Assembly (NCBI GenBank): GCA_031178355.1
Contig: JAPSJC010000008.1
Coordinates: forward strand, 1 to 64,000
Reading direction: 5' to 3'
DNA length: 64,000 bases
DNA from: Ureibacillus sp.
GTDB lineage: Bacteria; Bacillota; Bacilli; Bacillales_A; Planococcaceae
The position numbers were made by a program, and so were the translations under genes. Below, in pieces: positions 21,021 to 30,328 of the stretch. The notes beneath the pieces are model-generated. The model was not told the DNA's origin. It did not search any database and saw only the letters and a program-made list of their open reading frames with translations. The stretch's first letter is position 1; each line of letters begins with the position of its first letter.

Positions 21021-21118
21021 AGATTATCATTTGAGAGATGTAGAAAATGTCAAACGGTCGTACATAAACTAAAAATATTTTTGACAAAGCCTTTCATAAA
21101 AGAGAATAAATCGACATG
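21021..21118 (-). promoter_or_regulatory. Candidate Spo0A-controlled spoIIG promoter
   Basis: Minus strand: a consensus -35 TTGACA (21048-21053) with -10-like GATAAT (21023-21028, 19-bp spacer) or TAATCT (21-bp spacer). Upstream lie two 0A-box-like sites, TTTGTCAA (21081-21088) and ATGTCGATT (about 21109-21117). A widely spaced sigma-A promoter activated by Spo0A~P is exactly what is known for B. subtilis spoIIG. Confidence 0.7.
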
Positions 21119-21334
21119 ATAAACTAAAAAATAGATAGCTCTCCAAGTTAACGCTATAACGAACCATTTACATTACCAACTAGTTTCTTAAAAAACTCGA
21201 AAGTTCTATCGAAATTCTAAGTTTCTTGTTTTGAAAGATTCATTGGAACAAAATTAGTTGAACTGTTCTTTTCTCATATACAAAACATTTAAAATAAGGT
21301 GTTAGGGATATAAGTTTTAATATAGTATCGTTTG

Positions 21335-21390
21335 TTCCGAGTCAGACGTCGATTTCCATAGGCGCCCCCTGAGCCCTCCTTAGTAATTTA
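21335..21390. repeat. Truncated copy of an interspersed Bacillaceae-type repeat
   Basis: Sequence of form CAGACGTCGATTTCCATAGGCGCCCCCTGAGC in the ftsZ-spoIIGA gap. It matches the 46090-46130 segment at roughly three quarters of positions. It resembles, from memory, the abundant GCTTTCCGCGGGC...GAGCCTCCT repeats of Bacillaceae intergenic DNA. The rest of the 21118-21400 gap shows no gene. Confidence 0.5.
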
Positions 21391-21399
21391 TAAATAAAA

Positions 21400-21428
21400 A
21401 AATCGACCCTAAAATATAGAGTCGATTT
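21400..21428 (-). terminator. Intrinsic terminator of ftsAZ
   Basis: AAATCGACTCT...AGGGTCGATTT stem with a poly-T tract on the minus strand, 19 bases past the ftsZ stop. Confidence 0.85.
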
Positions 21429-21446
21429 CGATTTAACGATTAGTTA

Positions 21447-22607
21447 TTAACGATTTCTATTTCGATTACGTAAGAACGTTGGAATATCTAACATATCTTC
21501 TTGAGATTGATTCGCTTGATGATTACTATTACGGACAGGCTCATTATGTGTATTTGTATGAGTTGGCTCTACACGTTCACGACTAGTTGGAGCTTGTTGT
21601 GTCTGACGTATCCCTCCATTAATAGAACGCGCTTTTGGTTGTTGAGTTATGTGTTCTTCAGTAAATCCTGTTGCGATTACTGTAACAATAATTTCATCAT
21701 TTAAGTTTTCGTTAATAACAGATCCAAAGATCATGTTTACTTCTTCATCAGACGCAGAAGCAACAATGTCAGCTGCTTCTTGCACTTCAAATAGACTTAA
21801 GTTAGAACCACCAGTAATATTCATGATGACACCTTTCGCACCATCAATCGACGTTTCAAGTAATGGACTTGAAATCGCTTTTTTAGCAGCTTCTGTTGCA
21901 CGATTTTCCCCAGTAGCAATACCAATTCCCATTAATGCCGAACCTTTATCAGACATGATTGTTTTAACATCGGCGAAGTCAAGGTTGATTAAACCAGGTG
22001 TTGCAATTAAATCTGAAATACCTTGTACACCTTGACGTAAAACATTATCCGCTTCACGGAACGCTTCAAGCATTGGTGTGTTTTTGTCAACAATTTGTAA
22101 TAGTTTGTCATTGGGAATGACAATTAGTGTATCCACCGCTTCTTTCATCGAAGAAATACCACCAATTGCTTGTGTTTGACGCTTCTTACCTTCGAAAGAG
22201 AATGGTCTCGTTACTACCCCAACAGTTAATGCACCTAAATCACGTGCAATTGATGCAATTACAGGGGCTGCACCTGTTCCAGTTCCTCCACCCATACCTG
22301 CAGTTACAAAGACCATATCGGCGCCACGTAGTACTTCTTCGAGTTGTTCACGGCTTTCTTCAGCTGCTTTTTTACCTACTTCCGGATTAGCACCAGCACC
22401 TAAACCACGAGTTAACTTATTTCCAATCTGTAATCTATATTCTGCTTTTGATAGATTTAAAGCTTGAGCATCTGTATTTACAGCAATAAAGTCAACACCC
22501 TGTACCCCGTGCTCAATCATTCTATTTACCGCATTATTACCGCCGCCACCAACGCCAATTACTTTGATGTTAGCTAGCTGGTCGATACTAGTATCAAATT
22601 CCAACAT
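21447..22607 (-). CDS. ftsZ: Cell division GTPase FtsZ
   Basis: Tubulin homologue forming the Z ring. Nucleotide-binding [14 protein letters not shown] (about residue 20), tubulin signature [13 protein letters not shown] (about 104), T7-loop region [11 protein letters not shown] (about 205), and the C-terminal conserved peptide [11 protein letters not shown] that binds FtsA and SepF. The ORF track starts at 22625; the ATG at 22607 follows AGGAGG and gives [11 protein letters not shown], which aligns with B. subtilis FtsZ, for 386 aa. A Gln/Asn/Thr-rich linker lies at about residues 318-370. Confidence 0.97.
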   Translation of the reverse strand: MLEFDTSIDQLANIKVIGVGGGGNNAVNRMIEHGVQGVDFIAVNTDAQALNLSKAEYRLQIGNKLTRGLGAGANPEVGKKAAEESREQLEEVLRGADMVFVTAGMGGGTGTGAAPVIASIARDLGALTVGVVTRPFSFEGKKRQTQAIGGISSMKEAVDTLIVIPNDKLLQIVDKNTPMLEAFREADNVLRQGVQGISDLIATPGLINLDFADVKTIMSDKGSALMGIGIATGENRATEAAKKAISSPLLETSIDGAKGVIMNITGGSNLSLFEVQEAADIVASASDEEVNMIFGSVINENLNDEIIVTVIATGFTEEHITQQPKARSINGGIRQTQQAPTSRERVEPTHTNTHNEPVRNSNHQANQSQEDMLDIPTFLRNRNRNR

Positions 22608-22652
22608 TGTTTTTCCTCCTACCACACTAGTCTATAAAGATGATCATGTTTG

Positions 22653-23933
22653 CTATTCAAAAAACTTATCAAACAGTTTCTTTGCTTTGTTGATGACGCT
22701 TGTTTTATTATTATCTGCTTTTTCATTTGAAGTTGAATGTTTTTTAGGAGGAGTATTACTTGCCCCAATTGTTGCAAAAGTTTCTTGCTCACTTCTACCA
22801 TAAAACTCATCTTCGAAATTTGCATATCTAATTAATCCAACGGCAGTTGTATATGCTGGCTCACGAACACCTATATAATCAGGTGTATAAACTCTAACAC
22901 GTGTTTGCATCACTTGACGAGCTAGTTGAGCTATACCTTCTAAGTGAGCAACACCACCCGAAATGACTACGCCTCCAGGTAAATCTCTTACACCTAGTCT
23001 AACTAGTTCATCTAAGACCAATTCAAATAACTCTTCTAATCTAACGCCAATAATCTCAGAAATAAATTTCTGACTATATTGGTCTACCATATCAGTACCT
23101 GAAACAGGAACTTCAAAGATTTCATCTTCTGAAGCGTCCTCGTAATATGCATGTCCATATTGCTTCTTAATTTTTTCAGCTTGCTCTGTTGTTGTTTTTA
23201 GAATAATAGATAAATCTTTTGTTATATGCTCCCCACCAACTGGAATTACTCCAGCATGTGTTAAAAGCCCATCTTCAAATACTGCAAGGGTAGTTGAGCC
23301 ACCACCTAAATCTATAAACGCAGTTCCTTGATTTTTTTCGTCCTCTGTCAAAGCAAAAAAACCAGCTGCTAAAGGTTGTAAATAAATTTCTCTTATTTTC
23401 AAACCCGCTCGCTCTACACAACGTAGCACATTATGTAGTAAAGTTTTTGAAGTTGTAATCATTGTAGCATCCAATTCTAGACGTATGCCAATCATTCCAC
23501 GCGGGTCTTTAATTTCATCTAAGTTATCGACTATAAATTGTTTCGGTAATAAATTAACTAATTCTCGTTCAGGTGGAATCGACATTACTTGTGCGGATTC
23601 AATTACTCTCTCTAAATCTTCGTCGCTAATTTCACGGTTTTCACTATTAACTGCGACAACACCTTTTACAGATTGTAATGCTGTTTGATTTGCTGGAATT
23701 CCTAACACTACTTCGTTGATCGTGATGCCAGTCATTCGTTCTGCTTCATCAATTGCTTTTCGAATGGATTGTACCGTCGCATCAATATCAACGATTGCAC
23801 CTTTACGAACGCCACTTGTTTTCACATTGCCGACTCCGATGACATGTAATTGTTCGTTATTCACTTCTCCTATTAACACTTTAATAGAAGACGACCCTAT
23901 ATCGAGTGAAATATATATATCTTGGTTATTCAA
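22653..23933 (-). CDS. ftsA: Cell division protein FtsA
   Basis: Actin-like protein anchoring FtsZ to membrane. Actin-fold phosphate-1 motif SLDIGSSSIKVLIGE at the N-terminus, phosphate-2 motif FIDLGGGSTTLAVFE (about residue 205), GGVVISGGVAHLEG (about 325), and a C-terminal amphipathic helix KAKKLFDKFFE for membrane attachment. The tracked ATG at 23969 overlaps the -10 box of a promoter, and AAGGAGG lies further in. TTG at 23933 gives MNNQDIYISLDIG, like B. subtilis FtsA; a GTG at 23939 is the alternative. Confidence 0.94.
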   Translation of the reverse strand: MNNQDIYISLDIGSSSIKVLIGEVNNEQLHVIGVGNVKTSGVRKGAIVDIDATVQSIRKAIDEAERMTGITINEVVLGIPANQTALQSVKGVVAVNSENREISDEDLERVIESAQVMSIPPERELVNLLPKQFIVDNLDEIKDPRGMIGIRLELDATMITTSKTLLHNVLRCVERAGLKIREIYLQPLAAGFFALTEDEKNQGTAFIDLGGGSTTLAVFEDGLLTHAGVIPVGGEHITKDLSIILKTTTEQAEKIKKQYGHAYYEDASEDEIFEVPVSGTDMVDQYSQKFISEIIGVRLEELFELVLDELVRLGVRDLPGGVVISGGVAHLEGIAQLARQVMQTRVRVYTPDYIGVREPAYTTAVGLIRYANFEDEFYGRSEQETFATIGASNTPPKKHSTSNEKADNNKTSVINKAKKLFDKFFE

Positions 23934-23967
23934 CTTCACCGCACCTCCTTCGATTGCTCCTATACTC

Positions 23968-23996
23968 ATTCTATTGTAATTTATACATCTTGTCTA
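23968..23996 (-). promoter_or_regulatory. Sigma-A promoter of ftsA-ftsZ
   Basis: TAGACA, 17-bp spacer, TAGAAT on the minus strand between sbp and ftsA. It gives ftsAZ a local promoter within the dcw cluster, as known in B. subtilis. Confidence 0.7.
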
Positions 23997-24028
23997 AGTA
24001 AATTCTATTTACTATATTGATTTTACCG

Positions 24029-24400
24029 CTATTCTACTGTTTTTTCACTCTTTTTTATGCGTCTCTCATCCCATTTTTGTATCATAATTCGTCGAATAAC
24101 AGCAATATTTTGGAAAAGGCGAACACCAAAGGCGAAAATGGCTGCTAAATACAAGTCAACACCTATATGAACACCTAAAAATGCGAGGCCAGCTGCTAAC
24201 GCAATATTAAAGAAAAATCCTGAAATAAATACTTTATCATCATAAACTTGTTGTAAGTAGGCACGAATACCACCAAATAAAGTATCTAAGGCTGCGAGGA
24301 CAGCAATCGATAAATAGTTCTCATACATAGAAGGAATTTGAATATCGGTTAATATTCCAAAGGCTAGTCCTAGTATTAATCCTAAAAATGGCAACCACAT
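24029..24400 (-). CDS. sbp: Small basic protein Sbp (DUF1290)
   Basis: 123-aa membrane protein with three to four hydrophobic segments (WLPFLGLILGLAFGI at the N-terminus, ALDTLFGGIRAYLQ near residue 37) and a basic C-terminal tail (DERRIKKSEK). It keeps the conserved position between ylxX and ftsA. Function unknown; its context suggests a role in division or envelope assembly. Confidence 0.9.
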   Translation of the reverse strand: MWLPFLGLILGLAFGILTDIQIPSMYENYLSIAVLAALDTLFGGIRAYLQQVYDDKVFISGFFFNIALAAGLAFLGVHIGVDLYLAAIFAFGVRLFQNIAVIRRIMIQKWDERRIKKSEKTVE

Positions 24401-24402
24401 AT

Positions 24403-25122
24403 TTATTCCCCTTTATTTTGTTCGATTAGGTACTCATTTGTTAAAGTACCATGATATTCTGATATTGTTATATGTTCTTCTGGGTTACCGATTACTAGAT
24501 TTAAGTTATCCATATAAAATGCATCTTTGAAAGATGAAATGTTTAAATAGTTATTTAATAACTCAGCTTTTTCATAACTTTCTGTAATCACTTTAATCAC
24601 TACATACGTTTCACTAATAGGAATACCGTTTACTGTAGTAGTTCCATTAATATCACGTATTGCGGTAGTATGAACGATTCGTTGACCATCTATTTCTATA
24701 AATTGACCTTCAAAACGGTTTATTTCATTAACTAAGCGATACAATAATTCTGGCGCAATTGATTTTATAGGAAAACCAGCTTGTACTAATTCCACGGCTG
24801 GTCTAATTGTTATCTCAATACCAGGACCACTTACTTCTGAAAGGCCTGCTTCTCGATTTAGCTGCTCTACAGTATTTTGTAAAATTTCACCTTTATCTTT
24901 TGTTTCGGTATTTTCATATTCATCGGCGACTTCATTTGACAACAGAATTTCTGAGAGTAGCTTAGAATGTCTCTTCTTTTCCTCAGACAGTTCTTTTCTT
25001 AACTCCCAATTATCTCGTGTATCTCTTTCTGTTGGTTCCTTCACCGTATTATATTGAACAGCTATCATAAGCCCTACGATAGATGACACAATCGTTATTC
25101 GGGTAACCACCTTCTTGTTCAT
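24403..25122 (-). CDS. ylxX: DUF881-family protein YlxX
   Basis: 239-aa single-pass membrane protein: N-terminal anchor (about residues 8-24), charged coiled coil (about 35-75), then the DUF881 domain with GPGIEITIRPA and RLVNEINRFEGQFIEIDGQRIVHTTAIRD. A paralogue, ylxW, lies directly upstream. The family is found in dcw clusters of spore formers; molecular role unknown. Confidence 0.87.
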   Translation of the reverse strand: MNKKVVTRITIVSSIVGLMIAVQYNTVKEPTERDTRDNWELRKELSEEKKRHSKLLSEILLSNEVADEYENTETKDKGEILQNTVEQLNREAGLSEVSGPGIEITIRPAVELVQAGFPIKSIAPELLYRLVNEINRFEGQFIEIDGQRIVHTTAIRDINGTTTVNGIPISETYVVIKVITESYEKAELLNNYLNISSFKDAFYMDNLNLVIGNPEEHITISEYHGTLTNEYLIEQNKGE

Positions 25123-25141
25123 CTGTTCCCCTCCTGACGAC

Positions 25142-25855
25142 CTAGCTTTGGTTATCGTTGACAGAAGGCATTACAATATGCCCGCTTTGTTCGATTGTTA
25201 CTACAATTTGGTCATTCAGCAGTTGATCAAAAACGCCCCCAACAATTTGTAATGAAGAGTTTAAAACTTCTGGATTTCCTACAGCCTCAATTACAAATGG
25301 TGCCGGATACTGTTTTCCATCAATTGTTATAACAGGCCCAGTACAACTTATATAAGAATTGGTTTTTAGCCTTTGACCATTAATTGCGATTGCTTCAGCA
25401 CCTGAAATTTTCAACTCATTAATGACCTTGAAAATGTGACTTTCGTGGACGATATAATCATTTGGATTAGAATTATTCGGGTCATATTCAGAGTCATTTA
25501 ATGTGATACGAATCCCTGGACCCATTGCCGGAATTTCCCCTAACATGAGTCGTAATTTCTCTGCTTCTAGAAGAAGATTTTCAAACTCTTTTTCATCAGT
25601 TGCAAAGGATTTTTCGTAGTCACGGATTTTGGTTTGAATTTCATTTAATTCTTCTGTTAGTTCCTTGTTTCGTTCCTGCTGATGTATCAACTCTTCCCGA
25701 TAGGATTCAGCTTGGTCTAGATAAGGACTTGTAATTTTTTGTTTATCTTTTGAAAGATTATACGAATAACCAATAATAAATCCCGTTACGATACATACAA
25801 TTAAAATAGTAATACTTTTTCGAGAAGGTGGCTTTATATATTTTTCTTTACTCAT
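25142..25855 (-). CDS. ylxW: DUF881-family protein YlxW
   Basis: 237-aa paralogue of YlxX with the same plan: N-terminal anchor (about residues 13-31), coiled coil (about 45-95), then the DUF881 domain with GPGIRITLNDSEYDPN and VINELKISGAEAIAINGQRL. Its start overlaps the end of divIB by 8 bases. The tandem pair is ancestral to the cluster. Function unknown. Confidence 0.87.
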   Translation of the reverse strand: MSKEKYIKPPSRKSITILIVCIVTGFIIGYSYNLSKDKQKITSPYLDQAESYREELIHQQERNKELTEELNEIQTKIRDYEKSFATDEKEFENLLLEAEKLRLMLGEIPAMGPGIRITLNDSEYDPNNSNPNDYIVHESHIFKVINELKISGAEAIAINGQRLKTNSYISCTGPVITIDGKQYPAPFVIEAVGNPEVLNSSLQIVGGVFDQLLNDQIVVTIEQSGHIVMPSVNDNQS

Positions 25856-26693
25856 TTGCTAACACTTCCTCGTCGGTATTAGCAGTTTCGTCTGATGAAG
25901 TGGCTTCGACGTCTAACAGTTCATCAGATTGTGTTGGTGCATATTCTTCAGGATATGATCTATAATATGTCCCTACTTCAATATCAATAATCCCTTTTTC
26001 GTACTCGCCAGCGCTTTCAATTTGTGCAACAATTGATGGATAATAGTTTAACTTCTCTGATAACGAAGTAATTTCAGCCCTTACCTCATACCCATCATTC
26101 ATATATAATGTGATTGCATAAGGATCCGCTTCAGTAGGAGTTGCAATAATCTGAGAAATTAGTGATAAGACGGTTAAATCTAGCTCTGCTAATTCTTTTA
26201 GTAAACGTTTTCTCAAATCGCTATCTTCAAATGCTAAAAATATTGGAGCATCGATTGGTACATCTGTGCTTGACTCTTTAAAGATAACGCCATTTTCCAA
26301 CATAGGATAATATGCGTTCCCCTCTGATACATATGCTACTTTCTGCCATTCCTCAACCTTAATTTCCACTGAAGTAAGCCAATGTTTCTGAACTTCTACA
26401 TTCTTTACCCAATTCAAAGTTTTTAACTGCTCTTCAATTTCTTTCTCCCTAAAACTCCACATTGATTGTCCAACCTGTAATGTTGACTCGTCTTTATAAA
26501 CATCTTCGCCTACTAGGTTTGACCCTTTTATATTGATCGTCTTAATATCACTATACGAAGATTGGAAATAAAGGAGTAAAAATAAGGTTAGGAAAAATAG
26601 TGTTATTAATGTGATAAATTTTTTGTTTGTTCTTTTTCTTCTTCGTTCTCGTAATGTTGGGATGCGATCTTCTATATCAATAACTTTCTCCAT
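25848..26693 (-). CDS. divIB: Cell division protein DivIB (FtsQ)
   Basis: Bitopic septal protein partnering FtsL and DivIC. Cytoplasmic basic N-terminus (RERRRKRTNKKF), one transmembrane segment (about residues 28-45), POTRA domain beginning IKTINIKGSNLVGEDV (about 53), FtsQ domain, and a Thr/Glu-rich acidic tail. AGGAGG precedes the ATG. In B. subtilis murG and murB separate spoVE and divIB; here the gap is only 21 bases. Confidence 0.93.
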   Translation of the reverse strand: MEKVIDIEDRIPTLRERRRKRTNKKFITLITLFFLTLFLLLYFQSSYSDIKTINIKGSNLVGEDVYKDESTLQVGQSMWSFREKEIEEQLKTLNWVKNVEVQKHWLTSVEIKVEEWQKVAYVSEGNAYYPMLENGVIFKESSTDVPIDAPIFLAFEDSDLRKRLLKELAELDLTVLSLISQIIATPTEADPYAITLYMNDGYEVRAEITSLSEKLNYYPSIVAQIESAGEYEKGIIDIEVGTYYRSYPEEYAPTQSDELLDVEATSSDETANTDEEVLANE

Positions 26694-26714
26694 TTTTACT
26701 CCTCCTTCCTTCTA

Positions 26715-27812
26715 TTATTTAACAGTTTCTGTACGATTTGAGTAACTTATTACAATTGCTACAATAAACCATATAATCATTAGTGACGTTCCACCATAAC
26801 TAATAAATGGTAATGTCACACCAGTTACAGGTATTAGCCCAATAACAACACCAATATTTAAACATGCTTGGAATCCTATCATACTTACAAGTGACACTAT
26901 GGCATAAAAATGTGAGCTTTGAGTCGCTTGCATAGCTAATCCAATTCCCGAGTATATAAACATTCCAAACAATAAGAGTACGACCATACCACCTAAAAAG
27001 CCAATTTCTTCTAAGATAATTGAAAAAATAAAGTCATTTTGTGGCTCTGGCAGATATAAGAATTTTTGACGGCTATCTCCAAAACCATGGCCTAGTAAAC
27101 CTGCTGGGCCTATCGCTAACATGGATTGAACACCCTGGAATCCTGCACCTAATGGATCAGCCCAAGGATCGATAAATGCAAATATACGCTGAAGTCGGTA
27201 TGGTGCTGACATAATCAGACCTACTAACCCAATAACTCCTAACCCAATAATTCCTACATATAATTTCACCGGATACCTTGCTACAAAAAGTAGCATAAAA
27301 GCTGAAACAATTAAGATAAATACTGAACCAAAATCTGGTTGTATCATAATTAAAGCACTTGGAATGATAATAATTAAAAAATGTTTAAACTGAACAACTC
27401 TTTCACTATTTTTCACCTTGCTTAGTAAATAGCTCAAATACATAAGAGTAGTAATTTTGACTAATTCTGCTGGCTGCATCGTCAGTGGACCTAGTCCAAT
27501 CCAACTTTGCGAACCATTTCGAGAAAGACCGATTCCTGGAATTAATACTAGGACTAATAACAATAACGAAAACACGTACAATGTAACCCATGTTTTTTCT
27601 TGGGTAAATATCGACATATTCGTTATCATAAGGAAAACAATGATTGCTATAACTAAAAAAATAGATTGTCGTATATAGAAAGGGGTATCTCCTTCATAAT
27701 GAATCGAACTCCAATATGTACCAGCAGAATAAACGAACAAAATACCAACTACCGATAACAATATTGCTGAGGTGATAAAAAGCCTCTTATAAGTAAACTT
27801 CAGATAAGGCAT
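26715..27812 (-). CDS. spoVE: SEDS-family glycan polymerase (SpoVE/FtsW-like)
   Basis: Polytopic SEDS protein with about ten hydrophobic segments; SEDS proteins polymerise lipid II with a class B PBP partner. Family motifs: YSAGTYW near the N-terminus, WIGLGPLTMQPAELVKI (about residue 105), QPDFGSVFI (about 158), and LPFISYGGTSL (about 335). 365 aa. Its place after murD is that of spoVE, whose partner in cortex synthesis would be SpoVD two genes upstream. It could instead serve as the division FtsW; no other copy can be seen in this window. Confidence 0.85.
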   Translation of the reverse strand: MPYLKFTYKRLFITSAILLSVVGILFVYSAGTYWSSIHYEGDTPFYIRQSIFLVIAIIVFLMITNMSIFTQEKTWVTLYVFSLLLLVLVLIPGIGLSRNGSQSWIGLGPLTMQPAELVKITTLMYLSYLLSKVKNSERVVQFKHFLIIIIPSALIMIQPDFGSVFILIVSAFMLLFVARYPVKLYVGIIGLGVIGLVGLIMSAPYRLQRIFAFIDPWADPLGAGFQGVQSMLAIGPAGLLGHGFGDSRQKFLYLPEPQNDFIFSIILEEIGFLGGMVVLLLFGMFIYSGIGLAMQATQSSHFYAIVSLVSMIGFQACLNIGVVIGLIPVTGVTLPFISYGGTSLMIIWFIVAIVISYSNRTETVK

Positions 27813-27836
27813 CCTTTCCTCTATTTTCTAATTTTC

Positions 27837-29189
27837 TTATTTAAGTTTCATTACAGCATCAATAAAAAGGTCTCCACGCACTTCAAAGTTTGGGTATTGA
27901 TCCCAACTTGCACAAGCAGGTGAGAGTAAAATTATATTCCCTGGGTTTGAAATAGATGCAGCTTTTTGCACTGCGTCTTCAACATCTAAGGCTTCAGTTG
28001 TATTATCTACTCCGCATGATTTTGCAAACTCTAGTAAACGAGTTTTCGTTTCACCATATGCAACAACACTAATTACATTTTTCATTGAGTCCCGTAGCTC
28101 ATCGAATGAATGACCACGATCCAGTCCCCCTGCTATTAATACTGTTGGTTCTGTAAAAGCATCAAGGGCAACTTTTGTTGCGAGGCAATTTGTTGCTTTT
28201 GAATCGTTGTATATTTTACGACCATTCCATTCACGAACAAATTGAGTTCTATGACGTACACCTGAAAAAGTTTTTAAAACTTCTACCATCTTTTCTTTTT
28301 CACATCCATGTAGAATGCAGGCAGCTAAGGCTGCTAAAATATTCTCTAAATTATGCTTTCCAGGTAAAGCAATGTTCGACCGTTCAATATACGGTTCACC
28401 TTGCCAATAAATCTGGTTAGCATCCGCACTAATACCCTCTTCGGTTCTTTTTTCAGAGTTAAAAGGTACCTTTATAGCCTTTGCTTTTTCTACATACTGC
28501 TTTAGAATTTGTTGATTTGCATTATAAATTAACCAATCCGACTCATCCTGGTTTTTCGTAATATTAAACTTTGCTTCTGCATACTCCTCAAATGTACCGT
28601 GGTAATCCAAATGTGCATCGAACAAGTTCGTCAATATAGCAATTTTTGGTTTGAATGTTTCAATACCCATTAATTGGAAGGAGGATAATTCGGTAACAAT
28701 GACATCCTCTTTGGTTGCATTCATTGCTACACCACATGCAACGGTTCCTATATTACCAGCAATAAGAGGATTGCGATTGCCGTTCTTTAACATTTCGTAC
28801 ACTAATGTTGTTGTCGTTGTTTTTCCATTAGTGCCCGTAATACCTATAAAGGGTGCTTCACTTATTAAATAAGCCAATTCAACTTCTGTAATGATAGGAA
28901 TGTTACGATCTAAGGCATCCGTAATAACAGGGTTACTATACGGAATACCTGGATTTTTTACAATTAATTCAAATCCTTCATCAAGTAGATCCTCTGGATG
29001 ACGACCACAAATGACCGTTATTCCTTTTTGCAATAGGCTTTGTGCTTGTGGATTGTCCTCAAATGGTTTTGAATCATTAACTGTAACAAACGCACCTAAT
29101 TGGTGAAGTAGTTCAGATGCTGCTACCCCACTTTTTGCAAGTCCCAATACTAAAACTTTTTTATGTTGTAGTTGTGTATATTCAATCAT
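27837..29189 (-). CDS. murD: UDP-N-acetylmuramoyl-L-alanine--D-glutamate ligase
   Basis: Adds D-Glu to UDP-MurNAc-L-Ala. [11 protein letters not shown] at the N-terminus, ATP-binding [14 protein letters not shown] (about residue 113), [13 protein letters not shown] (about 200), and [22 protein letters not shown] (about 313). The tracked start is 54 bases too long; the ATG at 29189 overlaps the mraY stop (ATGA), follows GGAGG and gives 450 aa, the family size. Confidence 0.96.
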   Translation of the reverse strand: MIEYTQLQHKKVLVLGLAKSGVAASELLHQLGAFVTVNDSKPFEDNPQAQSLLQKGITVICGRHPEDLLDEGFELIVKNPGIPYSNPVITDALDRNIPIITEVELAYLISEAPFIGITGTNGKTTTTTLVYEMLKNGNRNPLIAGNIGTVACGVAMNATKEDVIVTELSSFQLMGIETFKPKIAILTNLFDAHLDYHGTFEEYAEAKFNITKNQDESDWLIYNANQQILKQYVEKAKAIKVPFNSEKRTEEGISADANQIYWQGEPYIERSNIALPGKHNLENILAALAACILHGCEKEKMVEVLKTFSGVRHRTQFVREWNGRKIYNDSKATNCLATKVALDAFTEPTVLIAGGLDRGHSFDELRDSMKNVISVVAYGETKTRLLEFAKSCGVDNTTEALDVEDAVQKAASISNPGNIILLSPACASWDQYPNFEVRGDLFIDAVMKLK

Positions 29190-30157
29190 ATTAATGCCTC
29201 CGATAATACCCCTATTAAAGCAACAATTAGTGCTGTAAACCAAAAGACAAGTACAACTTTTCTTTCAGACCATCCAGATAACTCAAAATGATGATGGATT
29301 GGGCTCATTTTAAATATACGCTTACCAGTTAATTTAAAACTTGCAACTTGTAGTATTACTGATAATGTCTCAATTACAAATACTAATCCAATGATGACTA
29401 ATAACAGTTCTTCTTTTACAAGAATTGATACTAATGCAAGGGCTCCACCAAGTGCAAGTGACCCGGTATCCCCCATAAATACTTTCGCCGGATTAGCATT
29501 AAATAGTAAAAATCCAAGAAGAGCACCCGTGATTGCAAATGTAAAAATTGCAACATCTGTTTGGTCGTTAAACAACGCGATAACACCAAATGCTGTAAAG
29601 GCTATAGAAGCAGTACCTGCAACAAGCCCATCTAAACCATCCGTTAAATTCACAGCATTTGAGAATCCTACTAACCAAAAGATTAAGAAACCAACATAGA
29701 ATAGTCCTAAATCAAATGTCCAGTCTACAAACGGTATTGTTAAGGAAGTATCAAAAGCAACACGTAAAAGTATAAATGCTAAAATTGAAATGATAATCTG
29801 TCCTACCAATTTTTGTAGAGAGGTAAGTCCTAAGTTACGTTTAAATATTACTTTTATACCATCGTCTAAAAAGCCAATTAAACCGAATCCGCATAAAACT
29901 AATAGCATGACGACAGTTTGAGTAGTAAATACATTATATAAATTACCAACAATGACCGTAGTAGCAATAATTGATATTAAAAAAATGATACCGCCCATCG
30001 TCGGGGTTCCAGCTTTCTTCATGTGAGACTGTGGGCCCTCTTCGCGAATACTTTGCCCAAACTTTAACCTACGCAACATAGGTATTAACATCGGTGCTAG
30101 AATCACTGAAATCAAGAATGATGTTGCTAAAATGGTTATTGTTGTTGTGATTGTCAT
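29186..30157 (-). CDS. mraY: Phospho-MurNAc-pentapeptide-transferase
   Basis: Makes lipid I on the cytoplasmic face of the membrane. About ten hydrophobic segments in 323 aa. Conserved motifs [11 protein letters not shown] (about residue 50), FLDDGIKV (about 96), [12 protein letters not shown] with catalytic aspartates (about 170), and [15 protein letters not shown] (about 285). In B. subtilis murE precedes this gene; here spoVD does. Confidence 0.97.
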   Translation of the reverse strand: MTITTTITILATSFLISVILAPMLIPMLRRLKFGQSIREEGPQSHMKKAGTPTMGGIIFLISIIATTVIVGNLYNVFTTQTVVMLLVLCGFGLIGFLDDGIKVIFKRNLGLTSLQKLVGQIIISILAFILLRVAFDTSLTIPFVDWTFDLGLFYVGFLIFWLVGFSNAVNLTDGLDGLVAGTASIAFTAFGVIALFNDQTDVAIFTFAITGALLGFLLFNANPAKVFMGDTGSLALGGALALVSILVKEELLLVIIGLVFVIETLSVILQVASFKLTGKRIFKMSPIHHHFELSGWSERKVVLVFWFTALIVALIGVLSEALI

Positions 30158-30328
30158 GTTAAATCTCCTTTAAATCAAGTTCTTTCAAAAAATTTTTAAA
30201 CTAAATGCGCCTTGCCATATACTCGGCAATTGCAAGCCAAGAATTTTTAAGCATATGTAAAAATTCCCGGCTTTTTTAGACGCCACAATTGGAGTTGAAA
30301 TATTAGTTAAATGTTAAAACTACACTAC
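30158..30328 (-). other. spoVD-mraY gap with an imperfect hairpin; position normally held by murE
   Basis: 171 bases with no convincing gene. Contains GCCGGGAATTTTTA...TAAAAATTCTTGGC, an imperfect stem without a T tract, followed by a second GC-rich stretch (GGCTTGCAATTGCCG). A 17-codon ORF (MLKNSWLAIAEYM...) spans the hairpin but has no Shine-Dalgarno sequence. I see no recognisable murE remnant. Confidence 0.4.

Noticed and set aside
21649-22035. 128-codon plus-strand ORF inside ftsZ
   Set aside because: Antisense shadow of the conserved FtsZ core.
27406-27591. 61-codon minus-strand ORF within spoVE
   Set aside because: Out-of-frame shadow of spoVE.
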